Of a DNA stretch of 64,000 bases, positions 1 to 55,652 are shown one piece after another. The stretch is taken from positions 757,686 through 821,685 of the forward strand of contig NC_061062.1 in the NCBI RefSeq assembly GCF_021917145.1, in the 5' to 3' direction. This stretch comes from Hypomesus transpacificus (lineage: Eukaryota > Chordata > Actinopteri > Osmeriformes > Osmeridae). The position numbers and the translations under genes are program-made. Positions within the stretch are counted from its first letter, which is position 1; the number at the start of each line of letters is the position of its first letter. The notes beneath the pieces were generated by a model. That model saw only the letters and a list, made by a program, of their open reading frames with translations. It did not search any database and was not told where the DNA came from.

Positions 1-611
1 CTCCCCCCTCCCTCCCCCCTCCCTCCCTCCCTCCCTCCCTCTTATCCTCCTGCTCTGGCAGTGGTCAGTCATACAGTACTGGACCTGGGGTGTGGTTGCG
101 GGCTATGCCTGGGTACTGTGCTAGTGTCATCGCCCTGTACATACAACACCTTCCACAACACAACAATAACATAACAACAACATGCCTACTCTGTCTCCTA
201 TTGGATTCAGACCCAATTTGAAGAAACAAAACTGACAGGAAGAAGTGTTTGAGTGTGTCTGTGCAGCATCTTCATCATGTTGCTCTGCGTGTGATCGTCC
301 AGCCTGCCTTTCTGGCTCCGTCTCAAGGTTTCAACCCAATTTCTTATTTAGTCTAGAATGAAAAGTTCTGACCAGGAGATGGGATTGGGTCATGCAGGAA
401 CAAGGTCATGGGTCACAGGAGAGATGTCCTTATTCTGACCTGTTTTAAAGATCCCAACCCAGATTAAGCGTCTGTCCTAACTTGGTGACTTGTGTGTTTG
501 GTATGAGGTGTAGCAGGAAGGTATGAGGTGTAGCAGGAAGTCAGTTATCAAGCAGGAGAAGGAAGTGATCCACCTCCCCAACCGTCCCTGTCTGACCTCC
601 GCTGATACGAC

Positions 612-900
612 CCTGCCGGGACGTCAGCAACCAGCTGATCTGTCCTCAGAGACCAGCTGATTTGTCCTCGGAGACCATCTGATTTGTCCTCGGAGACCAG
701 CTGATCTGTCCTTGGAGACCAGCTAATCTGTCCTTGGAGACTAGCTAATCTGTCCTCGGAGACCAGCTGATCTGTCCTCGGAGACCAGCTAATCTGTCCT
801 CGGAGACCAGCTGATCTGTCCTCGGAGACCAGCTAATCTGTCCTCGGAGACCAGCTGATCTGTCCTCGGAGACCAGCTGATCTGTCCTCAGAGACCAGCC
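612..900. repeat. 22-bp minisatellite
   Basis: About 12-13 tandem copies of a 22-bp unit built on GAGACCAGCTGATCTGTCCT plus CG, with point variants (GATC/AATC, CTCG/CTTG). The array is immediately followed (about 920-1000) by two copies of a 38-bp unit containing AACAGGACAGAGAAGGCTCC. Confidence 0.9.
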
Positions 901-1194
901 AGGGTTCTGGTCTCCACTGGAACAGGACAGAGAAGGCTCCATGTCTGAGACCCAGCAGAACAGGACAGAGAAGGCTCCATGTCTGAGACCCAGCAGGACA
1001 GGACATGACAGGATGTTAACCTCACATCTGGTCTGAAGTGAGCAGAACACACACACGCACGGCCAAGCTGTCCTCTTGGCCCGGTCGTGTGCGTGTGTGT
1101 GCGTCTCGCTGGTTCTGTGTGGTTTCCCGGCTGCATGACACAGATTTGCATTGAATGGGACGCCCCTGGAGTGAGAGCCAGAATGATGAATGAT

Positions 1195-1557
1195 TGAAAA
1201 GCAGAGAGGGAAGGAGAGGCATGTAGGGAGGGAGGCAGGAAAGGAGAGAGGGAGGCAGGGAGGGAGGCAGGCAGGGAAGGAGAGAGGGAAGGAAGGATGG
1301 AAGGAAGGAAGGAGAAAGGGAGCCAGGGAGGGAGGCAGGGAAGGAGAGAGGGAGGCAGGCAGAGAGGCAGGGAAGGAGAGAGAGAGGGAGGCAGGAAGGG
1401 ATGGATGGAGAAAGGGAAGCAAGGAGGAAGGCAGGGAGAGAGGCAGGGAGTGGATCAGGCAAAGAGGAAGGCAGGGAGAGAGGCAGGGAGTGGATCAGGC
1501 ATAGAGGAAGGCAGGGAGAGAGGCAGGGAGTGGATCAGGCAAAGAGGAAGGCAGGCG
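1195..1557. repeat. Purine-rich minisatellite (GGGAGGCAGG-type)
   Basis: G/A-only strand asymmetry made of GGGAGGCAGG and GGAAGGAGAG blocks. It ends in three near-identical copies of a roughly 40-bp unit containing GGCAGGGAGTGGATCAGGC. Open frames across it on both strands are low-complexity artefacts. Confidence 0.88.
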
Positions 1558-2559
1558 ATGTCCTGAGGCCCTGGACCATGTGACCTGCAGTCAGGGTACT
1601 GGGTTCATCCGTACTGTCAGGGCAGGAGAACTGCAGCACCAGCAGCAGGTCGCTCACATGAAACAGCAGAGCTCTGTTATGGCTCTGGAGCTGTGTGTGT
1701 GTGTGTGTGTGTGGAATGTACAGTATCCTAGAGTGTGTGTGTGTGTCCTGGGGTGATGATGATGTAAGTGTGAGAGTAGAGATGTTCTGATGGCCTGGTC
1801 ACAGATGTCCTCTCGGATGTGAGATTTCTTCTCTCAACTAACAAAGGAAGCAAAACAACTGGTGTAATATTCATGAATATTCTTTCCACACTGAGTAAAA
1901 ATAAACAAGTCTTGCAGACATTCCGTCCTAAAGATTTGCAATAAACACAAAGGATGTTAAAGGGAGGGTTGATAACCCCAAACTCTCCTGGTCTGTCGAT
2001 ATCACAACTACTTCCTGTTGTTGCGCTCGGAAGTCAACCAATGAGATCCCTCTCGCGTTGCTGTGGAGGTGTGGCTGTGATGAGACCCGGGAGGAGAAAT
2101 TGATTCCACCAGATGGACATGGATTCCCTTGTTAACAGCAAGCCTTGATGTGACATTTTCATTAAAAGCTCTGGAATCGATCGCGTTCTGCATACGTCGG
2201 ATTCAGGAAGGTCTTTTAAGTTAAAGGCTTGAAAATGTCAACTGGTTTTCCATCCCAGGCAAACTCCTGATCTACAGTATGATGACGGGACTTTCACAGG
2301 TCAGACAGCTCGAGGACTTCTACATGTCCCAAATGTGTCCCACACCACCCCGACCACGTCTCTCCAATCTTAGGAAGACCTCCTATAGAACTCCTGTAGA
2401 TCTCCTGTAGATCTTTAAGTTCCTCTCAGGTTTGGGCACCTGCAGAAACTGAGATCAAGCTGCATTTCAACACTGTTATCAGAGGTTAACATTCAGACAT
2501 AGAGATGAAATGTTTTACCTCACAATGGTATGATTGTCCTTTGCCTCTGGTGCTGACAG

Positions 2560-2695
2560 GTTCCTGGTGGGAAGGCACCTCCGCACTCCAAGGACAGGCC
2601 TCCAGACTCCTGTCCAGGCAGAGAGAGGGACGGCGGGGGCACAGGAGTGAGGCTCTCCCTGACAGAGCCCTGGAGACCCCTCACCATCCTCCAGC
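2560..2695 (+). other. akt1: akt1 5' UTR part of the start exon
   Basis: The sequence between the inferred acceptor (AG at 2558-2559) and the ATG is taken as 5' UTR of the first coding exon. It contains no in-frame ATG that extends the conserved protein. The acceptor position is an inference from the splice consensus only. Confidence 0.55.
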
Positions 2696-30616
<27,921 letters not shown>

Positions 30617-32566
30617 CCTGCTTCCTCACCCTCCCTCCCCCCCAGCTCCCTCCTCCCCAGCTCCCTCCCCCCCAGCCTCACCCCCCCAGCCTCACCCCCC
30701 CAGCCTCACCCTCCCAGGCCCCCTCTCCTCACAGCACTCTACCCAACAGCCAGATCATTGGTTGTTTGAAGTGGCCTGTGTGACCATGGGTGATCATGTT
30801 AAACTGTAGTAGCAGCCAGTTGACAGTGATGTTCAGACCTCCTTCTATCCTGAATGGTAGAACTGCCGTTGCGTTGGCATGGTAACCAACGCTGACTGTT
30901 TACACTTCCTCAAACATTGTGTAGTTTTTTTCTGCAGCGTCATACTGTACTGTACAATGTGCATTATACAAGACAATACTCATTTCAGAGGATCATCACC
31001 TTTAGGAATAGACAGACATACGTGGGACCAGCTTGACCAATGACTATGTTTCCATGGTAATCAGAGTTTAATATCTGAATTCCACACAACTTAGTATTTA
31101 AACTTCCTGTAAAAACACTTTGGTTTTTGACGTTTTTTTTTGTTTCTTTTTCTGTTGGAGAACACAACAGATCCATTAGGACTAAATATCCATCCTTTGA
31201 AACAGATTTTCTTTCTTCCACGCTCAAAGTTTCATTGAACAAAATAAAGAATGCTGTAGATAACTGCAGGTCTAATCTGCAGTGCTGTCCTTTAACACAA
31301 AAGGTGTTTGTAACATGCTGAAAGGGACAAGTGCAGAGATCCCGCCGGAATCGGTCAAATCAATTCCTTTTCCAAAACACTCTTGATGTCAGAAATGCCA
31401 AACATGAAGAATATTGACTCTGAGGAGATGTAAGGTGATGGTAAAAGCTAACTTGCAATGTATTTCAATTGTAACTGTTTATCTGTAGCCAGTGAAAGAT
31501 GAATTTCCTGTTGTGTGTATGAGGTCAGGCTCTAACAGCTTTCTGAAAGGGATGGCTTCCCTCAGAACCAGCCATCAGGTACTCAAGCTTCCTACGGAAT
31601 CAGGGAATCATCCCCCCTCTCCCCCCCTCCTCCTCTTTCCCTCTCCCCTCTCCCCCCCTCTCTCCTCTCCCTTTCCCCCCCTCTCTCCCCCCCCTCTCCC
31701 CCACTCTCTCCCCCCCCCCTCTCTCTCCTCTCCCCCCTCCCCCCCCTCTGACTGGGGGTTTTCCTCTACAGTATTGGGTGTCTTTCTCCCAGTGCGTCAC
31801 CACAGCCTCAATGAGGTCACCTAACAATGTCCACACTCCTCCAGGAACAGTTAGCAGCAAACTGGGTTTCTGGTTCAGGGGGAAATATAACTTGAGTCAT
31901 CTTTGCTCTGTTAAGATGTAGAGGACTAAATTAGTTTGACTGTGCCAATGATATGCACTTTGTTGCTCCAAAATGTATGTATTTGTACACGTTTTTGTAC
32001 TTTAAAGAGCAAATCGTTATATGTATACTTGTTTGAATGACCCCCCTCCCCCTATAGGCCTACATATGTTGTAGGTAAACAAAGAATATTGGAAAATGAA
32101 AATCATATTTCAAATGTTGCACACGATACTTTGAGTGTTTCCAGAAACTCTGACTGATCATCATTATTCATAAGTGCATCAAACGTTATTGAATGTAATG
32201 GTTTTTCAATTTTATCTTCACTTCTATCCTTTTTGTACGAACAAACCTGTTCAGTTGTTGAATTTGATTGTTACTTATTACTTTGCACACTCACCCTTTG
32301 CTATGACCCTATGAAAATGGGGAGTGCATTTTATACTTTTATATGGTTAAATGTTTTACTATTTTGTACCTGCCTCCTTAATTCCAAGACAGAGGACAGC
32401 TGTAGTCAGCTTTAGTAAAACAAATATATATATATATAAAATGTGTTTCTTTTTATTCTTTCACATTGATTAAATTAAGTCTTAACTACAGTCTGCATCT
32501 GACTTGTCTTTCATTACTAGTTTAAGGTGACTTAAATATATTCAATTAATTCACAAAACAATAAAT
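30617..32566 (+). other. akt1: akt1 3' UTR and downstream region
   Basis: Follows the TAA at 30614-30616. The first AATAAA is at 31243-31248 (about 630 nt after the stop) and a second at 32560-32565; which one is used cannot be decided here. It contains C-rich CCCCCAGCCTCAC repeats at 30625-30715 and a C/T tract at 31610-31745. Confidence 0.6.
31243..31248 (+). terminator. Candidate akt1 poly(A) signal
   Basis: AATAAA about 630 nt after the akt1 stop, followed by TG-rich sequence. A hexamer alone is weak proof. Confidence 0.5.
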
Positions 32567-33900
32567 CAGCATCAAGAACCATCCCCCTGGAGACCCAGCG
32601 CTGACTATCATATCTCCCACCCAGACAACATGCTGCTCTGCCTGAAACCCTCAACCAAACCAAACAGACACAAGGGAGGCTCTACCATTCATACTGAGGG
32701 GAGGGGGCAAGCTGGGGTCAGTTGTACTGTTAGAGAGGCCAGTTATTGTTGTCCTGTAGATTTCTTCACAGCATTGCTGAAATTAATAACAGGCAAAAGT
32801 CCATGTATAGAATTTGTCCACAATTTTTTTCAGCGTCTTACTGCCTGCCCAGGTCCACGTGTGCTCCTGCAGCTGGGCAGCGCGGGAGGAGAGGGTCTCC
32901 CGGGTCCCAGGCAGATGGCGAGCTCTCTGGAGCAGATGTTGACAGCCAGGGCTCCGAGTCTGGCTCCGGCCAGCTGCACAGCACTGCGTCTAGCGGCAGG
33001 ACCGCGGTTTGGCCCAGCGTGCGGTTCACCTGACAACCGCTCCTTACCTAGCTCCAGCTGCACTACAACCACGCACTGCTCAGAGGCAGCAGTTACGCTC
33101 TGCTCTCCCTTGAGTACTGGGGTGTGGGGAAATGTGTCACTTTTTGGCTTAATCGTACAATTTTCCGTTCCAGTTTTCAGCAATAATCAATCCTTTAATA
33201 TCCTGTGTCTTCTCTTTGTGAGGCAGGTTGTATACGAAAATGCACAGCTCAAAGAAATTAATACTTCTCTAAAGGTGTGGAAGGGATATGAAAAATGACT
33301 TTGGTTACACGTATTCGTCCTGAGCCCCAAATGTTGTACCAAACTGTTGACAGGTATGGGAATCTCACGCCAAACTTTTGTTCAAACTTCAGAGTCCTGT
33401 TTTTATGTAGGCTAATGTTATTTTTTTTCCAGTTCTAAAATACAAGTAATGAGAAAAGTAAAAAACAAATTAGCTAAATAGTGGCTAATGTTACATTGCG
33501 AAAATCTTCCGTCTCGCACAACGTAATTGTTACTTCCCATCATGCTTTTCGCGTGTACGAAGACCAAAGACGAAGCCGTCTAATACTTGACATACTAACA
33601 TGTGTTGCACATCTGTGGCTTTAAACAAGTTTATAAGTACTAGCGTGGGTAACTTGAAAAACACAATCTCAAACCATTAGCTGCACTGTCATGGCCGAGA
33701 ATTGGTCGGTAGAAGCGTTCATGTTAAGCGCAATTCACTCTGGTTTCTCTTCAACACGCATAAGCCTTTCGCCTTTTACTAAAGACTTCCGTGGAGAGGA
33801 ACATTACGAGTATCAATCAATTTTTTGATGCCCTGCTTACGCGGGGCCTCCTCAACTGTTCAAATGACGATATAGTGCTTATGATGAGTGTGAAGGTCAC
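32567..33900. other. akt1-cep170b intergenic DNA with a GC-rich island of unknown nature
   Basis: 32825-33135 is GC-rich and CpG-containing inside AT-rich surroundings, preceded by an acceptor-like TGCCTGCCCAG (32844-32854). One + frame reads an S/G-rich peptide (SQGSESGSGQLHSTASSG) ending at a TGA. I do not recognise it; it could be an exon remnant, a pseudogene fragment or a repeat. Nothing else is recognised up to the gap. Confidence 0.35.
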
Positions 33901-34000
33901 NNNNNNNNNNNNNNNNNNNNNNNNNNNNNNNNNNNNNNNNNNNNNNNNNNNNNNNNNNNNNNNNNNNNNNNNNNNNNNNNNNNNNNNNNNNNNNNNNNNN
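33901..34000. other. Assembly gap (100 N)
   Basis: Exactly 100 N, the usual placeholder size. The 12 bases before it (33889-33900) and the 12 bases after it (34001-34012) are the same, TGTGAAGGTCAC, so the two contigs may overlap. Confidence 0.99.
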
Positions 34001-34012
34001 TGTGAAGGTCAC

Positions 34013-35330
34013 ATCTAAACCATAGATAAAACTCATGAGTTATGTGTCACAACTGGAACTAACTGGAAAGACTGTCTATCTACCGTATATGTCTATGTTA
34101 ACGGGGTCATTGAGGGAAACAAGTTGAATCGTGTAATCTGAGTAGCAATGGAAGTAAATCGGTGGAAAAGTAGTGAACAGCACATAACATGATTAAACTT
34201 TTTTGCTAATCACCTAAGAAGTTAACTGGAGTTTTATTTAAGGTATTTTGAGTTGGGCTTAGGGTGCCATCTAGCGGACGGTTCATGCAAGTCCTTTAGA
34301 TCATGATTCATGTCTCATCACAACATTCTTCTGCTAATGTGTCAGTAACAAAACACACCTTTCTGGACTTTGTGTGGCGAAGCCTAATGCTAATGCTAAC
34401 TTGCTCGCCTTCATCAACTCACAATGTAAAATGTATTTAAGAAATGTTCAGAATAGCGCCAACAAAACATGCAAAGTGGGCTAGCCTACTGCTTTATTGC
34501 AGGCTACTTATTAGAATTAGTTAATTATGGGGAAATAACCCTTTCCACACTTAGAAGTTGCATGCTTTTCCATTTACCATATTGGTTCAATTATAAAATG
34601 TGAAGTTTTATCAGGAAGCGTAGGCTACTGAACGGAACGACTTTAAAACTAGACTATTGCAACACCGTCGCAGTCCAACTGACTCAAGAGATTTCCCAAA
34701 GCACTGCTCAAACAAGCTTCAGTAAAAAACTGTGTGTTCCAATCCGTATCTCATTCTGACTGCAGTTATGAGACTAGTTTTGTTAGAGAAATAACACAAC
34801 CTCCAAGTCTGTATCTGGGCCTTGTAAATTATTCTGCTTTTTAATGGCAATTTTAGACCCTTTTTCCTAAATGTAATACTTTTTTATTATAATTTGATGC
34901 TGGTAGTTCATGAAGAAAGGTACATACTTAGTTTTTTCATTCATTCAATATTTTGCACAATAATACATAAATGTATTCATTGTTATCCAGTGAAATTATT
35001 GGCAAGGGGGTTTAGCACTTTTGCAAAGCACTGTCTTCATGTTACATTCTCATTGGGGGCTGAGCACCCCTAAAGGTCTGATCCTAGAATCGCCCCTGCT
35101 GCTTTCTATTCTTCACTTTTCGGTGAACGAATCGGAAAACTCGAATCTGGCAGGATATTCACGAGGGGAAAGATTTGTATTTGTATAAACATTTGTATAA
35201 CTAAATGATCCATTTGGTTCTGGTTCACTGTTAAATTCAATGAATCATTTTATATTACTTTTGTAAAAAGTAGCCTATAAAGAATTGCGACATGTAGGAT
35301 GCAGGTGTTGAAGCATTAGATCTGACACCG
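34013..35330. other. Intergenic, AT-rich, no gene seen
   Basis: No coding exon or complete element was found. Around 35050-35100 the text GGCTGAGCACCCCTAAAGG followed by GATCCTAGAATCGCCCCTG resembles the end of a teleost interspersed repeat, but no boundaries can be set. Confidence 0.5.
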
Positions 35331-35558
35331 GGGACTGGCTGATTACGTCACTGTGGGAGGCTGTTACCGTGTCGCTGTCGGAGTTTGAAAGGAGACACAG
35401 CGGACCGGAGTCAGACTGGACGCAGGCCAGGGTGTTGTCGATACTAACTTGGCTGTTTGGTGCCTCTTCGTGATTTGTTATTTTATAGTGTCGTCCCATT
35501 GAACACACTACTGTCAACCCTGGCTACTCTTCAGAGGAAAGAGGACCTCGGATTTAAG
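35330..35558 (+). promoter_or_regulatory. cep170b: Probable cep170b promoter and non-coding first exon
   Basis: A CRE-like TTACGTCA at 35342-35349 is followed by GC-richer sequence that ends at a good donor (TTTAAG|GTAAAC, GT at 35559-35560). The next + strand exon with coding potential is the cep170b start exon (acceptor AG 36258-36259). This is an inferred 5' UTR exon; the transcription start is not determined. Confidence 0.5.
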
Positions 35559-36217
35559 GTAAACTATTTGCTACGCCCTTCTCTCTGGGACAAGGAAAGC
35601 TGCTGGTTCTATCGGGAAAACCTTTCTATTTCCTGAAGCTAAACAGGTTGCTACTGTAGCTAACAAGAGGGCTGGTCAACATACCGGGATTGACTAGCCT
35701 AAATCATTGCTTACGAAAATGTCAAACAAGCTGCTAATATGTTTGCTAACATTTTCTAGCTACTTGAAAGTTTAATATTAACATGTTGAGGGCAGGTTGC
35801 TAAGCTTGTCACAATGTCATTTCTAACTCACATGGGAAAATGTTTCATCCGAAGATTACATTCAACTCTCACTTTGTACTTTTACAGTATTGTCATGGTG
35901 ATTTAATCACGGGAAACATAATTTATCTGCCTATCGCTTGTTTTCAGGATGCTACAATGCACAATGTGAACCCTGGTAAAGCAGCGTCAGAACTTAGTTG
36001 AGTCAGAGGGCAAAATGTGTTGCATGTAAATGAGTAGTGTACACAGTATCACTTGACGATACAAGAAACACTTGGGACAATGTACAAGTAACCGTCAACA
36101 CAGATTCCTTCAAAGTGATTTGTTACACTGATATGAAAGACGTAGGCTAGTCGGTAAATTGATCGTAGTTAAGTGAGGTATTTATTCAATAATGCAATCA
36201 GGTTCAGTTTCAGCTGA

Positions 36218-53196
<16,979 letters not shown>

Positions 53197-55198
53197 GGGA
53201 ATGAGGACCTGTCTGCAACTTTGGCTCCCCTCCTCCCCTCCTCCCCCCTCCTCCCTCCCCTCCAGCTGTAGCTGTCTCCCCCCTCCCCTCCCCCCTCTCC
53301 TCCAGCTGTAGCTGTCTCCCAGTGGGGCCTGCCTCTCAGGGTTGTTCTGAGAGGGAAGTGAGAGGAGCCATCCTGCTCTGAGCTCTGTGCTAGGTAGCTG
53401 TGCTAGGTAGCTGTGCTAGGTAGCTGTGCTAGGCAGCTGTGCTAGGCAGCTGTGCTAGGTAGCTGTGCTAGGCAGCTGTGCTAGGTAGCTGTGCTAGGCA
53501 GCTGTGCTAGGCAGCTGTGCTAGGTAGCTGTGCTAGGCAGCTGTGCTAGGTAGCTGTGCTAGGTAGCTGTGCTAGGTAGCTATGCTAGTTAGCTGGACGG
53601 ATCAGACTGGTAGACAGCCTCTTCACATGTACCTTCCACACCGGGACAACCTCAGATGGTCACCTCATCATTTTCACTCCTTTCTCGCTAATTATTCCTG
53701 TTTATATGTCTATATGGATGATATCAAAAGCATCTATGTGAAAATAAAAGTAAATATATACTGTCTTGAGTAGAATCAACTCAATGGCAGATTGTAGGCT
53801 TTTCAAAAATATCTATATTTTTATATTTGATTACACATTTCATGAAAATTGGTTACATGAACATGCATGTAGATGAGATAATTTGTAATACATGGGGTGG
53901 TTTTTATATTTGAATAGGACTACTTCCTCAACCAACCATGTGTGATCCTACATACACCTCACACACTGAACTCTATATTTGTAACTTTCACTTCACTTGT
54001 TTCAGATTGAACTCGAAGGGCTGGCGGGGTGAAAGTATGCCTAAAGTAGTTGTGGTGATAAAAAAATGGTATTAAAGCAAACTTATGCTATGTGACACTA
54101 AGTTTGGGCTTATTCAAGAAGGTTCAGTGCCTGTATCTGACCTCCCCAGACTCTGGCAGTCTGGGATGGACACACGAAGACATAAAAAAAGACTATTTTA
54201 TATATTTTGGTGCCAGTACACTATTGTGCCTGTGTTCTCTCAAAGTAGCAGGTCTTTCTCCTCAAGCACTAAGTATTCTCTCCCACTCAGAGCTGAAAAT
54301 CCTTTTGGAATGTGTGGTGGTTAGGTTGGGAACATGCAGGTTTCGTCACCTGGCAACAGCAGAACTGTCAGGGTTAGCACACAGCCCAGTGAGTTGGGCC
54401 TTTCAGCCCAGGCTGCAGGCTCCACACATTCAGGGCATCCAACTTGTAAGCGGTTTTATAAGGTTGTTATTTGTTACTCTGTCAGACATGATCAGGGATT
54501 TTTTTTGTCAAATGTGATTCACTTTTTACATTTTGCCAAAGAAAAAAAGCATTCTCAACACATATTACAAAGGTGCTGCTAAATGTAACAAAGGTTATTC
54601 CCCTTGAAAATCGGTTCCTGTATTCAAAGGTAGTAATGGTACACAGCCTGCATTTTGCCAGGTTACCTGGGCCTATTCTGTTGATGCCACATAATGGTTA
54701 CCATAGTTCTTATCTTTTAATATAAATTAAATCTTCAGATATAAATATTAATGTATTTTGCACTACTTTTCGGACCAGTTGAACCATATGGATAAAGCAT
54801 GTTGTGTCATTGTTATGTACAATACAAGTTCATGGAGAGAGTGGACGAACAGTGTTGTCGGTGTGTGTTGATTTGAACAACTCTCTTCGTCACGATTATA
54901 GTAGGCTACATTTGCACAAACCCGTCAACCTTCTGCGATCTTTGAAATATGTAGCGTTATGACACCACACGCTGCTACTGTTCTTTCTTGGCATTAATAT
55001 TGTAATTCCCTTTTCCAATATTGTCTAATCTTTAATTATGTAAGTTGTTTACTTAGCCAACTATATCGTATGTTTCAGTTTGTATGTCATCAGTTATGAT
55101 TGGTCGATTCAAAATGTCAAGAATACAGTTCTGTCTTAGACTAATTGTGTCGACCATGATGTACGTGATTCAGATTTCTCCAATAAACGATGAATAAA
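53197..55198 (+). other. cep170b: cep170b 3' UTR and downstream
   Basis: Follows the TGA at 53194-53196. A C/T block (53220-53310) precedes the 13-bp repeat. AATAAA signals occur at 53743-53748, 55182-55187 and 55193-55198. Low repeat content and AT-richness from 53600 to 55190 fit a long 3' UTR ending at the distal pair, but this is inference. Confidence 0.55.
53388..53592. repeat. 13-bp repeat in the cep170b 3' UTR
   Basis: About 15 copies of GCTGTGCTAGGTA / GCTGTGCTAGGCA about 190 nt after the stop codon. The AGCT and CTAG cores are palindromic, so the RNA could fold into stacked hairpins. Confidence 0.95.
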
Positions 55199-55652
55199 TT
55201 ATGCATTTCTTGTATTCTATATCATTTTTTTATGACATCTTACTTAGGCCTTGGTTGGTGAAGGCTATGTAAGTCCTGACCTTGGTAAAAACGAGAAATT
55301 GAAGTAAAAACAGGAACCGCGCACTGTTGTCTGGACTGTACAAATAAGTTTTTACTTTCAAATCAGTTTCCATGGAACTCTGAAAGACGAAACCTAAGTC
55401 CATTGTAGATGTAAGACTGATTCACGCTAGTCGTACCGTAGAAGGTGAAGTCGATATTACATTGTGTAAGTTGCTTTATTTACATTTCATGTAAAGTGCA
55501 TGCTTGCGTAGCTGTTTGATGGATCACGTTTTAATTGCATTACTGATCAAAACGTTACTGTTAGACTAATATTTGTATAATGAAGAACCCTGAAATGTAA
55601 CTGTTGGTTACAGTAATCTATTATTTCTCACAATGCAGCTGGGATATCAGGG
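55199..55652. other. cep170b-pld4 intergenic / pld4 5' region
   Basis: No coding exon. A 3' splice site (CACAATGCAG, AG 55637-55638) just upstream of the candidate pld4 start implies a 5' UTR intron within this stretch; the promoter is not identified. Confidence 0.45.

Larger units (their letters stand above)
1..2559. other. akt1 upstream region / probable 5' UTR intron, repeat-rich
   Basis: No coding exon is recognisable here. The stretch ends at a good 3' splice site (pyrimidine-rich tract then GACAG, AG at 2558-2559) just before the akt1 start exon, so at least its right end is probably an intron within the 5' UTR. The promoter and first exon are not identifiable and may lie outside the window. 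It contains a CT run at 1-42, a tandem 21-bp duplication near 502-540 and the two arrays listed separately. Open frames in 745-1560 are repeat translations. Confidence 0.5.

Noticed and set aside
33693..33900. A short gene or exon before the assembly gap
   Set aside because: Short open frames exist, but no family match is recognised and the gap interrupts the sequence; not supportable.
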